Assembly (NCBI GenBank): GCA_019459455.1
Contig: JAIBEX010000020.1
Span: forward strand, 186,001 to 250,000
Reading direction: 5' to 3'
DNA from: Weeksellaceae bacterium
GTDB lineage: Bacteria > Bacteroidota > Bacteroidia > Flavobacteriales > Weeksellaceae
DNA: 64,000 nt
Shown here piece by piece: positions 35,852 to 44,897 of this stretch. The notes under the pieces are model-generated. The model saw only the letters and a program-made list of their open reading frames with translations, searched no databases and was not told where the DNA came from. The stretch's first letter is position 1; every line of letters starts with the position of its first letter. The position numbers and the translations under genes are program-made.

Positions 35852-36317
35852 TCATTCAAGTTCATTCGGTAAAACCCAAGGTAAATGGCAATCAAACTCT
35901 ATTTGAACAAGACCGTCCTTGTCTCGAAACGGAGTAAGGGAATTCTCGTGACGAAAGCCAATGCTGAAATTGTCAGAGATTTTTGTCATGTCAGACGTGT
36001 AACCACCATTTGGTAATGGAATTGTACAGTCCTTTATCTCCTTTGAAATGAAACCAACCATTGTAATAATGAAGCCCGTTTTCAAGTTTAGCAAACTCGC
36101 TTATTTCAATTTCTTTCATGTAGTCAATTCCAAGTTTCTTGAAGAGCTCTTTTATATCGTCAGGAAAGACCGTCTCTCTCTGCGCAATATAGTTTTTGCA
36201 ATAGTCACAGCCGCAACTCTCAGCGCCTGAGTTCTCAAATTCACTGTAGGTTTGTTCGGTTGTCTCTCTGTCTGAAAAGAGTTCCCAATCACGATATTTT
36301 ACTTGGATTTCGTTCAT
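35852..36317 (-). pseudogene. Cassette gene 2, frameshifted orphan with CGCDYC motif
   Basis: The reading frame from the ATG at 36317 runs about 95 residues (with CGCDYCKNY, then DDIKELFKKLGIDYMKEIEI and NGLHYYNGWFHF). It then loses frame near 36040-36060, and another frame continues with CTIPLPNGGYTSDM and IGFRHENS to a stop at 35852. The span is 466 bp; removing one base gives 154 intact codons plus a stop, so this is one extra A or an error in an A run. The start lies 14 bp inside the cassette boundary. The family is a small soluble orphan family I cannot name. Confidence 0.62.
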
Positions 36318-36324
36318 GTTAAAA

Positions 36325-36470
36325 CTAATGCCAAAGGTTGGGTATTTCTGGTGGCGGGGATTTTTATAATAGGTCTTTGAAAATATAACGATATGAACAA
36401 GTAGCGAAAATCTTTATGAGGTAAACTTCAACCCCGGTAAAAGAAATACTTTGTTATGTTCAGCCGTTGT
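36325..36470 (-). repeat. attC-like recombination site C
   Basis: On the minus strand it opens with GAACATAACAAAGTATTTCT and ACCGGGG and closes with CCCCGCC, AGAAATACCCAACC and CTTTGGCATTAG. It directly follows the stop of cassette gene 3 (36473). The TTTGGCATTAG at its end is the exact partner of the CTAATGCCAA that opens site B, as expected for the two ends of one cassette. Confidence 0.75.
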
Positions 36471-36472
36471 TC

Positions 36473-37075
36473 TCAATAACTTAAAATGTTAGTATTTAAA
36501 CCCCATTCTTTATTAATATTCTCTTTCAGATATTTTAAGGTAGTATCTTTATTATTTAAATCAACTAAAACGCTTCCACACCAAAATTTTGTTACTTTTT
36601 TGTCGTTGAATTCGAAAATTAGAATTATGGTTGATTTTCCTATTCCTCCTTTAAAATAATTCATTAACGCAATGTTTTTTCCACTGCCAAAATACTGTAA
36701 TTTTCTTCTTGGCAGTTTTTTGTCAAGAATTACGTCAGTAGGAATCCAATTTTCGTTTGGATTTGCAATAGGTTTATCTTCTAATAGCGCATTTAGGAAG
36801 TTTGATACAACCATTGGAATTTTATTAATATCTTTTTCTTCCGTCAATTCCGTATTTTCAAGTTGAGCAATTAAGTCAGTCAGATATTTATTTTCAACGA
36901 TTTCTTTTGCATTCATTATGATTTTTTCATCGTCTTCTGTAATGGTTTTATTTTCTTGGGAACAACCTGACAGAATAATGAAAAATGTACATAAAATTGT
37001 TATCGGAATTGCTTTCGCACGGTTGCTGATAACTTGTATATATGTATCTGGTGATGATATATATATCCACTTCAT
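36473..37075 (-). CDS. Cassette gene 3, lipoprotein of unknown function
   Basis: A 200-residue protein from the ATG at 37075. A further ATG at 37111 is possible but lies beyond the likely cassette boundary. A lipobox stands at TILCTFFIILSGC, about 38 residues in, so an alternative start nearer the signal may be used. After the Cys there is an acidic linker and then a domain with LPRRKLQYFGSGKNIALMNY and KVTKFWCGSVLVDL. It is very AT-rich. Its stop touches attC-like site C. I do not recognise it; a partner of surface defence or metabolism cannot be claimed. Confidence 0.6.
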   Translation of the reverse strand: MKWIYISSPDTYIQVISNRAKAIPITILCTFFIILSGCSQENKTITEDDEKIIMNAKEIVENKYLTDLIAQLENTELTEEKDINKIPMVVSNFLNALLEDKPIANPNENWIPTDVILDKKLPRRKLQYFGSGKNIALMNYFKGGIGKSTIILIFEFNDKKVTKFWCGSVLVDLNNKDTTLKYLKENINKEWGLNTNILSY

Positions 37076-37266
37076 TATAGCGGCATAATTATAACAAACG
37101 TCATACTTCATTCGTCAAAACAAATATAGTTTAAATTTCGAACGATTCGTAGCTCCTGCCATTTCTCTGTGAGCAGTTTTATTACCGAGTAAAAACTTGA
37201 AACGAGGCCTTTAACTTAAAGTGCATTCTATACCGATGATTCACATATTTTTATGAAATTTGTGCC

Positions 37267-38175
37267 ATGATAATTCCCGAGATCAGCATTCCCATCACGG
37301 AAATTCCTTTAACAGCCAAGGTCCGCCTTTTCATGAAAAGGGAAGACCTGATCCATCCCCAAATTTCCGGAAATAAGTACTGGAAACTTTTTTACAACAT
37401 CAACAACTACCTGCACCAGAAGCCTGAGAACCCCCTCATCATCACTTTTGGCGGCGCATTTTCAAACCACATCGCAGCTGTCGCGGCACTTGGAAAAGAG
37501 GTAGGGATTTCAACGGTAGGAATAATAAGGGGTGAGGAACTCGCGGACCGATGGCCGGAAAATCCAACACTCACATTTGCGCAGCAGAACGGAATGCAGT
37601 TCCGATTTGTTAGCCGGAGCGCGTACAGGGACAAAGAGAGCCTTAGCAGACTGTTAAAAAATGAGTTTCCCCGGGCGCTTATCATCCCCGAGGGTGGAAC
37701 CAACGAATATGCCGTACAGGGCATCCGCCACATGCTGAATAACGAAACAAAAAGTTTTGATTATCTTTGCACCGCAGTCGGAACCGGTGGAACCGTAGCA
37801 GGGATTTCGCGGTTTGCTTCAGATAACCAGAAAGTTCTGGGTTTTATGGTTGTGGATGATGAATCCCTGAACACCAGGATTCCTGAATTTTCAGAAAAGA
37901 AGAATTTTGAACTCCTCGAGGCCCACGATGGAGGTTACGGTAAAATAACTGACGCAAATATCCGTTTTGTAAACGGTTTTGCACAAAAGTACGGAATACC
38001 GCTGGATCCGGTTTATACCGGAAAGATGATGAAGAGGATTCTGGAACTCATTGAGGAGGGTTTCTTTCCGGACGGCAGCAGGATTCTGGCCTTTCATACC
38101 GGCGGCCTTCAGGGAATTCAAGGGGCGAATGCCCTCCTGAAAAAACAGGGAAAAGTATTAATAAAGCGCATATAA
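37267..38175 (+). CDS. PLP-dependent 1-aminocyclopropane-1-carboxylate deaminase/D-cysteine desulfhydrase family enzyme
   Basis: A 302-residue enzyme of PLP fold type II. The PLP lysine lies in HPQISGNKYWKL near residue 38. TFGGAFSNHIAAVA (about residue 65) and the phosphate-binding AVGTGGTVAGISRF (about residue 175) follow. Such enzymes degrade D-cysteine or ACC to pyruvate or 2-oxobutanoate; the substrate is not clear here. Length is a little short of typical DcyD (~330). A glucosaminidase gene follows 20 bp downstream, so the two probably share a transcript. Confidence 0.85.
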   Translation: MIIPEISIPITEIPLTAKVRLFMKREDLIHPQISGNKYWKLFYNINNYLHQKPENPLIITFGGAFSNHIAAVAALGKEVGISTVGIIRGEELADRWPENPTLTFAQQNGMQFRFVSRSAYRDKESLSRLLKNEFPRALIIPEGGTNEYAVQGIRHMLNNETKSFDYLCTAVGTGGTVAGISRFASDNQKVLGFMVVDDESLNTRIPEFSEKKNFELLEAHDGGYGKITDANIRFVNGFAQKYGIPLDPVYTGKMMKRILELIEEGFFPDGSRILAFHTGGLQGIQGANALLKKQGKVLIKRI

Positions 38176-38195
38176 AGTTGAAAATACAACCGTTT

Positions 38196-39257
38196 ATGAA
38201 AAAAATATGTATTGCTTTTGCAGTGACTATTTTATCACAAATACAGGCACAAACATGGTCCACAGAGGAACAGTATATCCAGAAATTCGCACCCTACGCG
38301 GTGGAGGAAATGGAAAAGTACAAGATTCCTGCTTCCATCACCCTGGCACAGGGACTCCTGGAAACCGGTGGCGGACAAAGCCGACTGGCGCAGGAAGGTA
38401 AGAACCACTTCGGCATTAAATGCAAGGAGGACTGGACGGGTAAAACGATGAAACATACCGATGATGCACCCAACGAATGCTTCCGCGTGTATGACGATCC
38501 CAGACAAAGCTACGAAGACCATTCCAAATTCCTCGCAGGCAGGAAATACTACGTAAACCTTTTTAAACTGGATCCCAAAGACTACAACGGCTGGGCGCAC
38601 GGCCTGAAGAAAGCAGGTTATGCGACGAATCCGCGGTATGCCCAAATCCTCTTGTCAAAGATAGAGAAACACAGGCTCTACGAATTCGACAATTCTGACC
38701 CAAAGACTGTCCTTTATACCGTCCTTAAAATGTATCCTGATCTAAAGAGTGACAAAATTTTCATGGCGCAGCTGGACCAGAACATTAAAACTGCAACAGA
38801 GGTAAAGCCAAAAACGATCAAGGTGCCTTATCAGCAGACTTCCTTTGCTGCCCAGCAGAAGAAGGTGGAAAACCTGCAGAAAAGTCATAAGAATGAACTG
38901 CTGAAGACCATTTTGGTGAAGAACCACCCGAACGGTGGTATGAAATACCTGATCGTTCCGGATGACATGGAACTGTACCTGATTGCGGATAAATTCGGCA
39001 TCAGCGAAAGCCGTCTGATGAAGTGGAATGACCTTGCAAGCAGCAAACTGAAGCAGAATGACATTATCTTTCTGGAGTCCAAGAATGCGGAAGGAAACGT
39101 ACCGGCCTACAAAGCGGAAGTAGGAGAGGACATGCACAACATTGCCCAGAAATTTGGGATCAAACTCGATAAACTATATGCCAAGAACAGAATGGAAGAA
39201 GGCAAACAGCCTAGGGTGGGTGACCTGATCTTTCTGCAGGGCAGGAAGCCGAGGTAG
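38196..39257 (+). CDS. Glucosaminidase with C-terminal LysM domains
   Basis: A 353-residue secreted peptidoglycan hydrolase from the ATG at 38196 (IAFAVTILSQIQAQ signal). The N-terminal GH73-like domain reads ITLAQGLLETGGGQSRLA with the catalytic Glu, then NHFGIKCKEDW and FRVYDDPRQSY. Two LysM modules follow: YLIADKFGISESRLMKWNDL and MHNIAQKFGIKLDKLYAKNR. It cleaves GlcNAc-MurNAc bonds in the cell wall. It is part of a run ending with hemL. Confidence 0.9.
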   Translation: MKKICIAFAVTILSQIQAQTWSTEEQYIQKFAPYAVEEMEKYKIPASITLAQGLLETGGGQSRLAQEGKNHFGIKCKEDWTGKTMKHTDDAPNECFRVYDDPRQSYEDHSKFLAGRKYYVNLFKLDPKDYNGWAHGLKKAGYATNPRYAQILLSKIEKHRLYEFDNSDPKTVLYTVLKMYPDLKSDKIFMAQLDQNIKTATEVKPKTIKVPYQQTSFAAQQKKVENLQKSHKNELLKTILVKNHPNGGMKYLIVPDDMELYLIADKFGISESRLMKWNDLASSKLKQNDIIFLESKNAEGNVPAYKAEVGEDMHNIAQKFGIKLDKLYAKNRMEEGKQPRVGDLIFLQGRKPR

Positions 39258-39298
39258 TGTATTCCGCAATCCTTTCAACTTTACAAAATTAAGATCTG

Positions 39299-40588
39299 AT
39301 GATATATCAAAGAAGTTCTGCGCTGTTCAGCGAAGCGCAGCACTATATTCCGGGCGGGGTAAATTCGCCCGTTCGAGCCTTTAAATCGGTTGGCGGCGTG
39401 CCGATTTTCATGAAATCTGCAAAAGGGGCCTACATGACCGATGAAGACGACCGCACCTATGTGGATTACATCAATTCGTGGGGTCCGGCCATACTCGGAC
39501 ATACCCATCCCGTAGTCCTGCAAGCCATACAGCAACAGGCAGAGAAGGGATTTTCTTACGGAACTCCTACCGAACTGGAAACTGAAATTGCCAAATTCAT
39601 CGTTGAAAATGTACCGAATATTGACCAGATCCGTATGGTATCCTCCGGAACAGAGGCCTGTATGAGCGCAGTACGTCTGGCCAGAGGGTTCACCGGCAGG
39701 GACAAGATCATTAAATTTGAAGGCTGCTATCACGGACATTCGGACTCCTTTTTAATCAAGGCGGGAAGTGGTGCTGCCACTTTCGGAAACCCGAATTCTC
39801 CCGGGGTGACGCAGGGAACTGCAAAAGATACCCTCCTTGCCCGGTACAATGATCTGGAGCAGGTTGAGGACCTTTTCAGGCATAATGAGGGCGAAATTGC
39901 CGCACTCATCATTGAGCCCGTGGCTGGGAATATGGGTTGTGTACTGCCGGAGCAGGATTTTCTGCGGAAGCTGCGTGAACTTTGCGACCAGCATGGCACC
40001 CTGCTGATTTTTGATGAGGTGATGACGGGTTTCCGCCTGGCATTTGGCGGTGCGCAGGAGGCCTATAACGTGAAAGCCGATTTAGTGACCTACGGAAAAG
40101 TGATCGGCGGCGGACTGCCTGTGGGAGCCTTTGCCGGACGAAATGAAATCATGGACCATCTGGCCCCAAAAGGCGCAGTGTATCAGGCCGGTACCCTTAG
40201 CGGGAATCCTCTGGCGATGCGCGCAGGCCTCGAAACACTGAAACTCATTAAAAACGATACGGGTTTCTATGAAAGGATAAACAGGACTACTGAGACGCTC
40301 GATTTCGAGATCGGCAAAATTCTGAACAGTAAGGACATCGCCCACCGCATCAACCGGAAAGGTTCCATGATGAGTATCTTTTTCCATATCGCATCTGTAT
40401 CCAATTTCGATGAAGCGCAGCAGGCGAACCATGCGCTGTTCAACAATTTCTTTCACCACATGCTGAAGAACGGCATCTATCTTCCGCCAAGCGGCTACGA
40501 AACTTATTTCATCAGCGATGCTCTCAGGGATGAAGAGATTGACAGGACATTAGATGCCGTTCGCAAATTTGAATATTCAAACAAATAA
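39299..40588 (+). CDS. hemL: Glutamate-1-semialdehyde 2,1-aminomutase
   Basis: A 429-residue PLP enzyme making 5-aminolevulinate for heme synthesis. The PLP lysine is in [17 protein letters not shown] (about residue 266). Other family blocks: [32 protein letters not shown] and [13 protein letters not shown]. Length is normal. It lies 41 bp after the glucosaminidase. Heme supply fits the many cytochromes in this genome but no regulatory link is seen. Confidence 0.96.
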   Translation: MIYQRSSALFSEAQHYIPGGVNSPVRAFKSVGGVPIFMKSAKGAYMTDEDDRTYVDYINSWGPAILGHTHPVVLQAIQQQAEKGFSYGTPTELETEIAKFIVENVPNIDQIRMVSSGTEACMSAVRLARGFTGRDKIIKFEGCYHGHSDSFLIKAGSGAATFGNPNSPGVTQGTAKDTLLARYNDLEQVEDLFRHNEGEIAALIIEPVAGNMGCVLPEQDFLRKLRELCDQHGTLLIFDEVMTGFRLAFGGAQEAYNVKADLVTYGKVIGGGLPVGAFAGRNEIMDHLAPKGAVYQAGTLSGNPLAMRAGLETLKLIKNDTGFYERINRTTETLDFEIGKILNSKDIAHRINRKGSMMSIFFHIASVSNFDEAQQANHALFNNFFHHMLKNGIYLPPSGYETYFISDALRDEEIDRTLDAVRKFEYSNK

Positions 40589-40782
40589 AGCGTTACTCGT
40601 CGTTCATATGCAAGTTACGTAGGAACGTCTGATACCTTGGGTAGTAATTTATTCCTACCATAATAAAACCAAGGTCCAGAATCCATTCCTGCTCAGAATA
40701 GCGCAATGCGACGCAAAGCAGTCATTCCTGCCCAAACAGGAGATCAACCGATACCTAAGTCTATTCATCAGAAAAAAATAAA
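40589..40782. other. Intergenic region after hemL, no gene seen
   Basis: About 190 bp between the hemL stop and the terminator. I see no open frame of note, no promoter with TAnnTTTG and no tRNA. A short CTGCTCAGAATAGC stretch has no partner. No content is assigned. Confidence 0.4.
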
Positions 40783-40810
40783 AAAACCACCGGAAAGTTC
40801 CGGTGGTTTT
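40783..40810. terminator. Bidirectional terminator between hemL and the surface lipoprotein gene
   Basis: The arms AAAACCACCGGA (40783-40794) and TCCGGTGGTTTT (40799-40810) form a perfect 12-bp stem with T or A tails on both sides. Confidence 0.9.
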
Positions 40811-40841
40811 CTCTTGATATGAATATTAAACTAAAATGATC

Positions 40842-42071
40842 TTACTGAAGTAGGGTCGTGAGGTCCACACCATTCACTGTGGACCATGCGCCGCCGGCCA
40901 TCTGCACTTTGCCAACTGCGGGGGTCAGCGTGATTGCTTTTGGTGCGGTGGAGGTGAACCCAGCATAGTAGTAGCCAAGGATGTTATCGGAGTTCATCAC
41001 ATTAATCGGAGAAACCGTCACTTTACCTGCCAGAACCTGAGAGATGTCGGTCGCTGCATCCTGTATTACGATTGGGTAAGCGTTCTTGCCGCCAGTGTTC
41101 ACATATCCGCTGATGTATACATTGGAGAATTTACCGTTGCCGTGTTTCTTGAACTGGATCGCGGAGATTTCTGTAGATCCCGCAGATTCCGGATTGGTTC
41201 CCGCCGCTCTGATGAGGGTGATGCCATTAACCTTTGGTGCGTTCGCATTGGCGTTGTTGGAAGATTCAATTTCCATCCCGAAGTTTCCGGTACCCGTCTG
41301 GTAAGCGAACCAGTTGCTGTTGTCCTGTCCGTACCAACCATCCTGCCAGTCAAAAGAATCGTCATAGTTCCCGTAGGAAATGAAGTTCTTCGCACTTACG
41401 GTACCGCCAAAGAATTCGATTCCGTCGTCTGTTCCTTTGTAAGAAACCAGGTTTTCAAGAATGGTCCCCGCACCTACCGCGTAAAAGGTATATCCGTTGA
41501 ACTCAGAAGAACCGTCACCGATTTTCTTACCTGCATATTCAACCCTTACATATCTGAAGACGCCGGAGTTCGATCCGATGTCACTTCCGCCGTAAATCTG
41601 GTTCAACCCGTCTTCTGAAGTAGCGGTGGTTCCACCCCCGTTCGCTATAATGGGAGCGTCACCATATACGGTGATTCCACACCAGTCACCCGGCACTTTG
41701 GAAGCTGTGGTAAATACGATTGGCTTAGTAGCTGTGCCGTCCATATACGCTTTTGATCCTTTAAGAAAGACCAGTCCTGAAGTTACCGTACTGCTTACGT
41801 TGAAGGTAGCACCAGGTTCAATAGTAAGTTTTACACCGTCGGCAATTTTCACAAGACCTTCAAGGGTATAATTTCCTTCTTTGATTAGGAGGTCCTGGGT
41901 GATGGTCCCTTTCAGGTTTCCGGATCCGTTCATCACATTACCGGTAGTTGTTCCTGTACCCGGAGTGTTGGTTGGATTATCGGAATCCTCCAGGATTTCA
42001 ACGGTACACGAAGTCGTAGCAAATGCAAGCGCTGTTGCCAGAGAAAAGACTTTTAGAAAATTTGTTTTCAT
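40842..42071 (-). CDS. Beta-helix-type surface lipoprotein partner of a TonB receptor
   Basis: A 409-residue lipoprotein (ATALAFATTSC lipobox) with a Gly/Thr-rich linker. Repeated beta-strand turns follow (LVKIADGVKLTIEPGATFNV, then NQIYGGSDIG and FRYVRVEYAG) that resemble a right-handed beta-helix. Asp/Trp-rich parts (YDDSFDWQDGWYGQDNSNW) may bind ligand. It lies 21 bp after a TonB receptor gene, so the two very probably form an uptake pair at the outer membrane. The ligand is unknown. No type IX sorting domain is seen at the C-terminus. Confidence 0.7.
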   Translation of the reverse strand: MKTNFLKVFSLATALAFATTSCTVEILEDSDNPTNTPGTGTTTGNVMNGSGNLKGTITQDLLIKEGNYTLEGLVKIADGVKLTIEPGATFNVSSTVTSGLVFLKGSKAYMDGTATKPIVFTTASKVPGDWCGITVYGDAPIIANGGGTTATSEDGLNQIYGGSDIGSNSGVFRYVRVEYAGKKIGDGSSEFNGYTFYAVGAGTILENLVSYKGTDDGIEFFGGTVSAKNFISYGNYDDSFDWQDGWYGQDNSNWFAYQTGTGNFGMEIESSNNANANAPKVNGITLIRAAGTNPESAGSTEISAIQFKKHGNGKFSNVYISGYVNTGGKNAYPIVIQDAATDISQVLAGKVTVSPINVMNSDNILGYYYAGFTSTAPKAITLTPAVGKVQMAGGAWSTVNGVDLTTLLQ

Positions 42072-42092
42072 TTTATTATTTTTTAGATTTAA

Positions 42093-44708
42093 TTAAAATT
42101 TATAACCTACGCTGATGTTGAAAGAGGTCCCTTTCCGGTAATCTTCCATGCGGTAGTTCGTTGGTTCGTTCAGTTTTTCGGGATCTATGGTTACTTTGTT
42201 GTTTTGTCCGAGTTCCAGTTTGTATTGCTGGTCCAGCAGGTTGAATATCCCCAGTTTCACATCCACTTTTTTGGATATTTCGCCCTGGAAAATCAGGTCC
42301 AGTTGGTGAAAGGGAAGTTCATATACATTGTCCAGATTACCGAAGCCTACTCCGTAGATTTTCTTTCCGGAAACGTTGTAAACAAGCGACGCCGTTCTTT
42401 TCAGGTTGTTACCGTTCTTGAATTCGTATCTCAGGTCGGCATTCACCATCCATGGGGCCGCACCCTGCAGCGTCCTCTTTTCCCCGAAATGGGTTTCCTC
42501 TTTCTGCGCATCCGACCTTTCCACTTCAGAATGGAGGAAGGTAGCATTAGCGCCTACCGACCAGCGGTCAAGGTTCTCTGAAATCCTTCTTAAGCTAAGA
42601 AGAGCCTCAATTTCGGCACCGTACAGGTTGGCGGATTTGGCGTTGAAGTAGGTGATGACCGTTCCGTTGGAATTACTGGAGGCGATATAACTTCTTTCAA
42701 TCGCACGGTTTATCCTTTTTCCGAAAAGGTTCACGGCCAGCAGTTCGTAGCTTTTTGGGAACAGCTCGTATTTCAGGTCTACGTTATAGTTACGGCTGTT
42801 ATCCAGACCTTTGAAATCCGGCCCAAACGTAAGGTTCGGTTTGTTGTGGTTCCCCACGATGTTGTTGTTGTCCGGATTGATGTACTCGATGGGAAGGGTT
42901 TCAATCAGGATGGGTCTGGTAATGGTTTTGCTGGCTGCAAAACGGATATTCGAAAGGGAATTAAGTGATTTTTTCACCGACAGCGCAGGTAAGATATAGG
43001 TCTGGTTTCTGTTGATGTTCCTGAAACTTCCGTTGATATCATCCGATATTTCCTTGTAGCGGGTGATGGACATGTTATTTTCTGCCCTTACTCCCCCCAA
43101 AATATCCCAGGTCTGGTTCGGTTTGTAGTTGAACATACCGTAGCCTCCGTTTACAAACTGGTAAAGAAATGCTTTGTAGTTCGGCTGGTCACTTTCCTTG
43201 AACTGGAAAGTACCGTTTGCCTGAGCCGCGGAAAAGGATTCGTCCGGACTGTCAATATCAATGATTTGCGCTGCAGAAGTTGTTGCCCTGGAAAATATAA
43301 AACGGTACGACATGGTGCGCTTATCTGCGAAACCGTTGTATCCGAAGATTAAAGTCAGAGGATAGTAGTTTTCGTCTCTTTTTTCTCCAAGCGAGAGCTG
43401 GTATTCCGCCATTCCGGAGAAATAATTGGTACCGCTCAGGTCCAGATACTGGCGGATGAGGTTATTCCCTCCATAACTCATGGTCAGCTGGTTGTCACCC
43501 GTCCTGAAGCCGTAGAAGGTCTTCCTGTCCGGCTGTTCAAACCAGTTGTTCACCCAACTGGCTCCTGCCTTGATGGTGTGGCGCTCGCCGAATGTATGGG
43601 AGGCCAGCAACTGTACATCGGTGAGTCTGGAGATGTCCTGCTGGTTGGTCCTGAAGAACATGATATCCTCAATTTTATTATCCCGAAATCCGTCGTAATC
43701 CTGTATCTGGTTCAGGGAGTTCTGGATCAGTGCACCTTGCAGGTCAACTTTTGTTTTCCCTTTTTTGAATCCCAGGCCAAGTAAGGCGGTGGACTGCAGG
43801 TTGTAATTATATTCTTTTTTGAAAAGTTTGTTTTTGTACTGACCGCCGTTATCAAAAACGTTATCATTTCCTTCCCGGTATTCGTATTCGCTGCTCTGGT
43901 TCAGGTTGAAAAGGAATCCGAGGCTTCCGCCGCTTTCAAAACGCAGTTTTTGTGAAGTCGTGAAACCGATACCCGTGTTAGGCAGGGTCTTAATATTGTC
44001 TACGTTCCAGGTGTCCTTAAAAGACGAATCCGGAATCACGGTCCCGTTCGGCCTGTTGCCGTTGATTTCTGCAGGAAGCTGGCGGTCCCGGGAGTTCAGG
44101 CCAATGTAGCCTTCCATGGTATTGGCGTTCCGGTTAATCTTAAAATTATTTCTGAAAGTACTTTGGGTATTGAATCCGACTGAAAGTTCAAGCTTCGTAA
44201 ACTCCGTGTCCGGTACCAAAGTTTCAATGTCGAAGGTTGCGCCCGCAAAATCCCCGAAAAGGTTGGCGTTGTAGGTTTTATACACATCAAATTTCCCTAC
44301 GATATCCGTGGGAAACTGTTTCAGTTCAATGATTTTCTGGAAAGGGTTGTTGGAAGGGGTTGCAAGCCCGTTCACCAGGAGGGAATTGTAGCGCTCTTCA
44401 AGTCCCCTAACGAAGAGTCCGCGGGATTCCACCGTGTTGATTCCGGTAATCTTGGTAAGGCCCTGTTCCAGATTGGAGATCCCTTTGCGGGAAATCTCGG
44501 CTGCTCCAATAGACTGTTTCTGTACAATGGCTTTCTTCTGTTCAACCAGTATTGCGCTTTCGGTCTTCTTATTGGTATTGCCCTGCAGCACCACGCCTTC
44601 AATTTGTTTTTCTTTCTTGATGGTGTCGTTTTCCGTTACCTGCGAGTAAAGCAGTGACGATGAGCCCAACAGAAATAAAACTCCAATACTTAATTTCGTG
44701 ATTTTCAT
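42093..44708 (-). CDS. TonB-dependent outer-membrane receptor
   Basis: An 871-residue protein with a signal peptide (GVLFLLGSSSLLYSQ). A plug domain includes ISNLEQGLTKITGINTVESR and LFVRGLEERYNSLLVNG. A 22-strand barrel ends in the aromatic FNISVGYKF. It lacks the carboxypeptidase-like N-terminal extension of SusC proteins. It is followed by a beta-helix lipoprotein and is divergent from a PhoB/PhoR-like pair, which may control it. The substrate is unknown. Confidence 0.9.
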   Translation of the reverse strand: MKITKLSIGVLFLLGSSSLLYSQVTENDTIKKEKQIEGVVLQGNTNKKTESAILVEQKKAIVQKQSIGAAEISRKGISNLEQGLTKITGINTVESRGLFVRGLEERYNSLLVNGLATPSNNPFQKIIELKQFPTDIVGKFDVYKTYNANLFGDFAGATFDIETLVPDTEFTKLELSVGFNTQSTFRNNFKINRNANTMEGYIGLNSRDRQLPAEINGNRPNGTVIPDSSFKDTWNVDNIKTLPNTGIGFTTSQKLRFESGGSLGFLFNLNQSSEYEYREGNDNVFDNGGQYKNKLFKKEYNYNLQSTALLGLGFKKGKTKVDLQGALIQNSLNQIQDYDGFRDNKIEDIMFFRTNQQDISRLTDVQLLASHTFGERHTIKAGASWVNNWFEQPDRKTFYGFRTGDNQLTMSYGGNNLIRQYLDLSGTNYFSGMAEYQLSLGEKRDENYYPLTLIFGYNGFADKRTMSYRFIFSRATTSAAQIIDIDSPDESFSAAQANGTFQFKESDQPNYKAFLYQFVNGGYGMFNYKPNQTWDILGGVRAENNMSITRYKEISDDINGSFRNINRNQTYILPALSVKKSLNSLSNIRFAASKTITRPILIETLPIEYINPDNNNIVGNHNKPNLTFGPDFKGLDNSRNYNVDLKYELFPKSYELLAVNLFGKRINRAIERSYIASSNSNGTVITYFNAKSANLYGAEIEALLSLRRISENLDRWSVGANATFLHSEVERSDAQKEETHFGEKRTLQGAAPWMVNADLRYEFKNGNNLKRTASLVYNVSGKKIYGVGFGNLDNVYELPFHQLDLIFQGEISKKVDVKLGIFNLLDQQYKLELGQNNKVTIDPEKLNEPTNYRMEDYRKGTSFNISVGYKF

Positions 44709-44817
44709 TTCTTCTTATTACTTTTTTCTTTCTGTGCAAAGGTCACAAGATTGTCCCCAATTGTTGTTTCACTAAGTTTAAGTTTGTTTTAATTAATGAT
44801 GAACAAAAGGTCGGCTA

Positions 44818-44835
44818 TGTTAACTTTCTGTGAAC
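44818..44835. promoter_or_regulatory. 11-bp-spaced direct repeat in the receptor/response-regulator intergenic region
   Basis: TGTTAAC at 44818-44824 and TGTGAAC at 44829-44835 repeat at an 11-bp period, the spacing used by OmpR/PhoB-family regulators. It lies upstream of a -7 box for the regulator gene. It could be the site where the encoded regulator binds its own promoter and that of the TonB receptor. This is inference from spacing only. Confidence 0.35.
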
Positions 44836-44871
44836 ATTACCCAATGCGTGACCCGCCGTGTTAATTTTTAG

Positions 44872-44879
44872 TAATTTTG
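44872..44879 (+). promoter_or_regulatory. -7 box of the response-regulator operon promoter
   Basis: TAATTTTG matches TAnnTTTG fully and lies 18 bp before the ATG at 44898. No clear TTTG is found at the -33 position, so the promoter may need an activator. Confidence 0.55.
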
Positions 44880-44897
44880 AAAGGATAAACTGGAAAG

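Noticed and set aside
37082-37100. A fourth attC site at the right end of the array (TTTGTTATAATTATGCC on the minus strand)
   Set aside because: An R'-like core is visible before cassette gene 3 but no matching second arm was found, so I do not call a full site.
34798-37266. Integron integrase, transposase or phage integrase near the cassette array
   Set aside because: No frame on either strand resembles a tyrosine recombinase or transposase; neighbours are zupT and a PLP enzyme gene.
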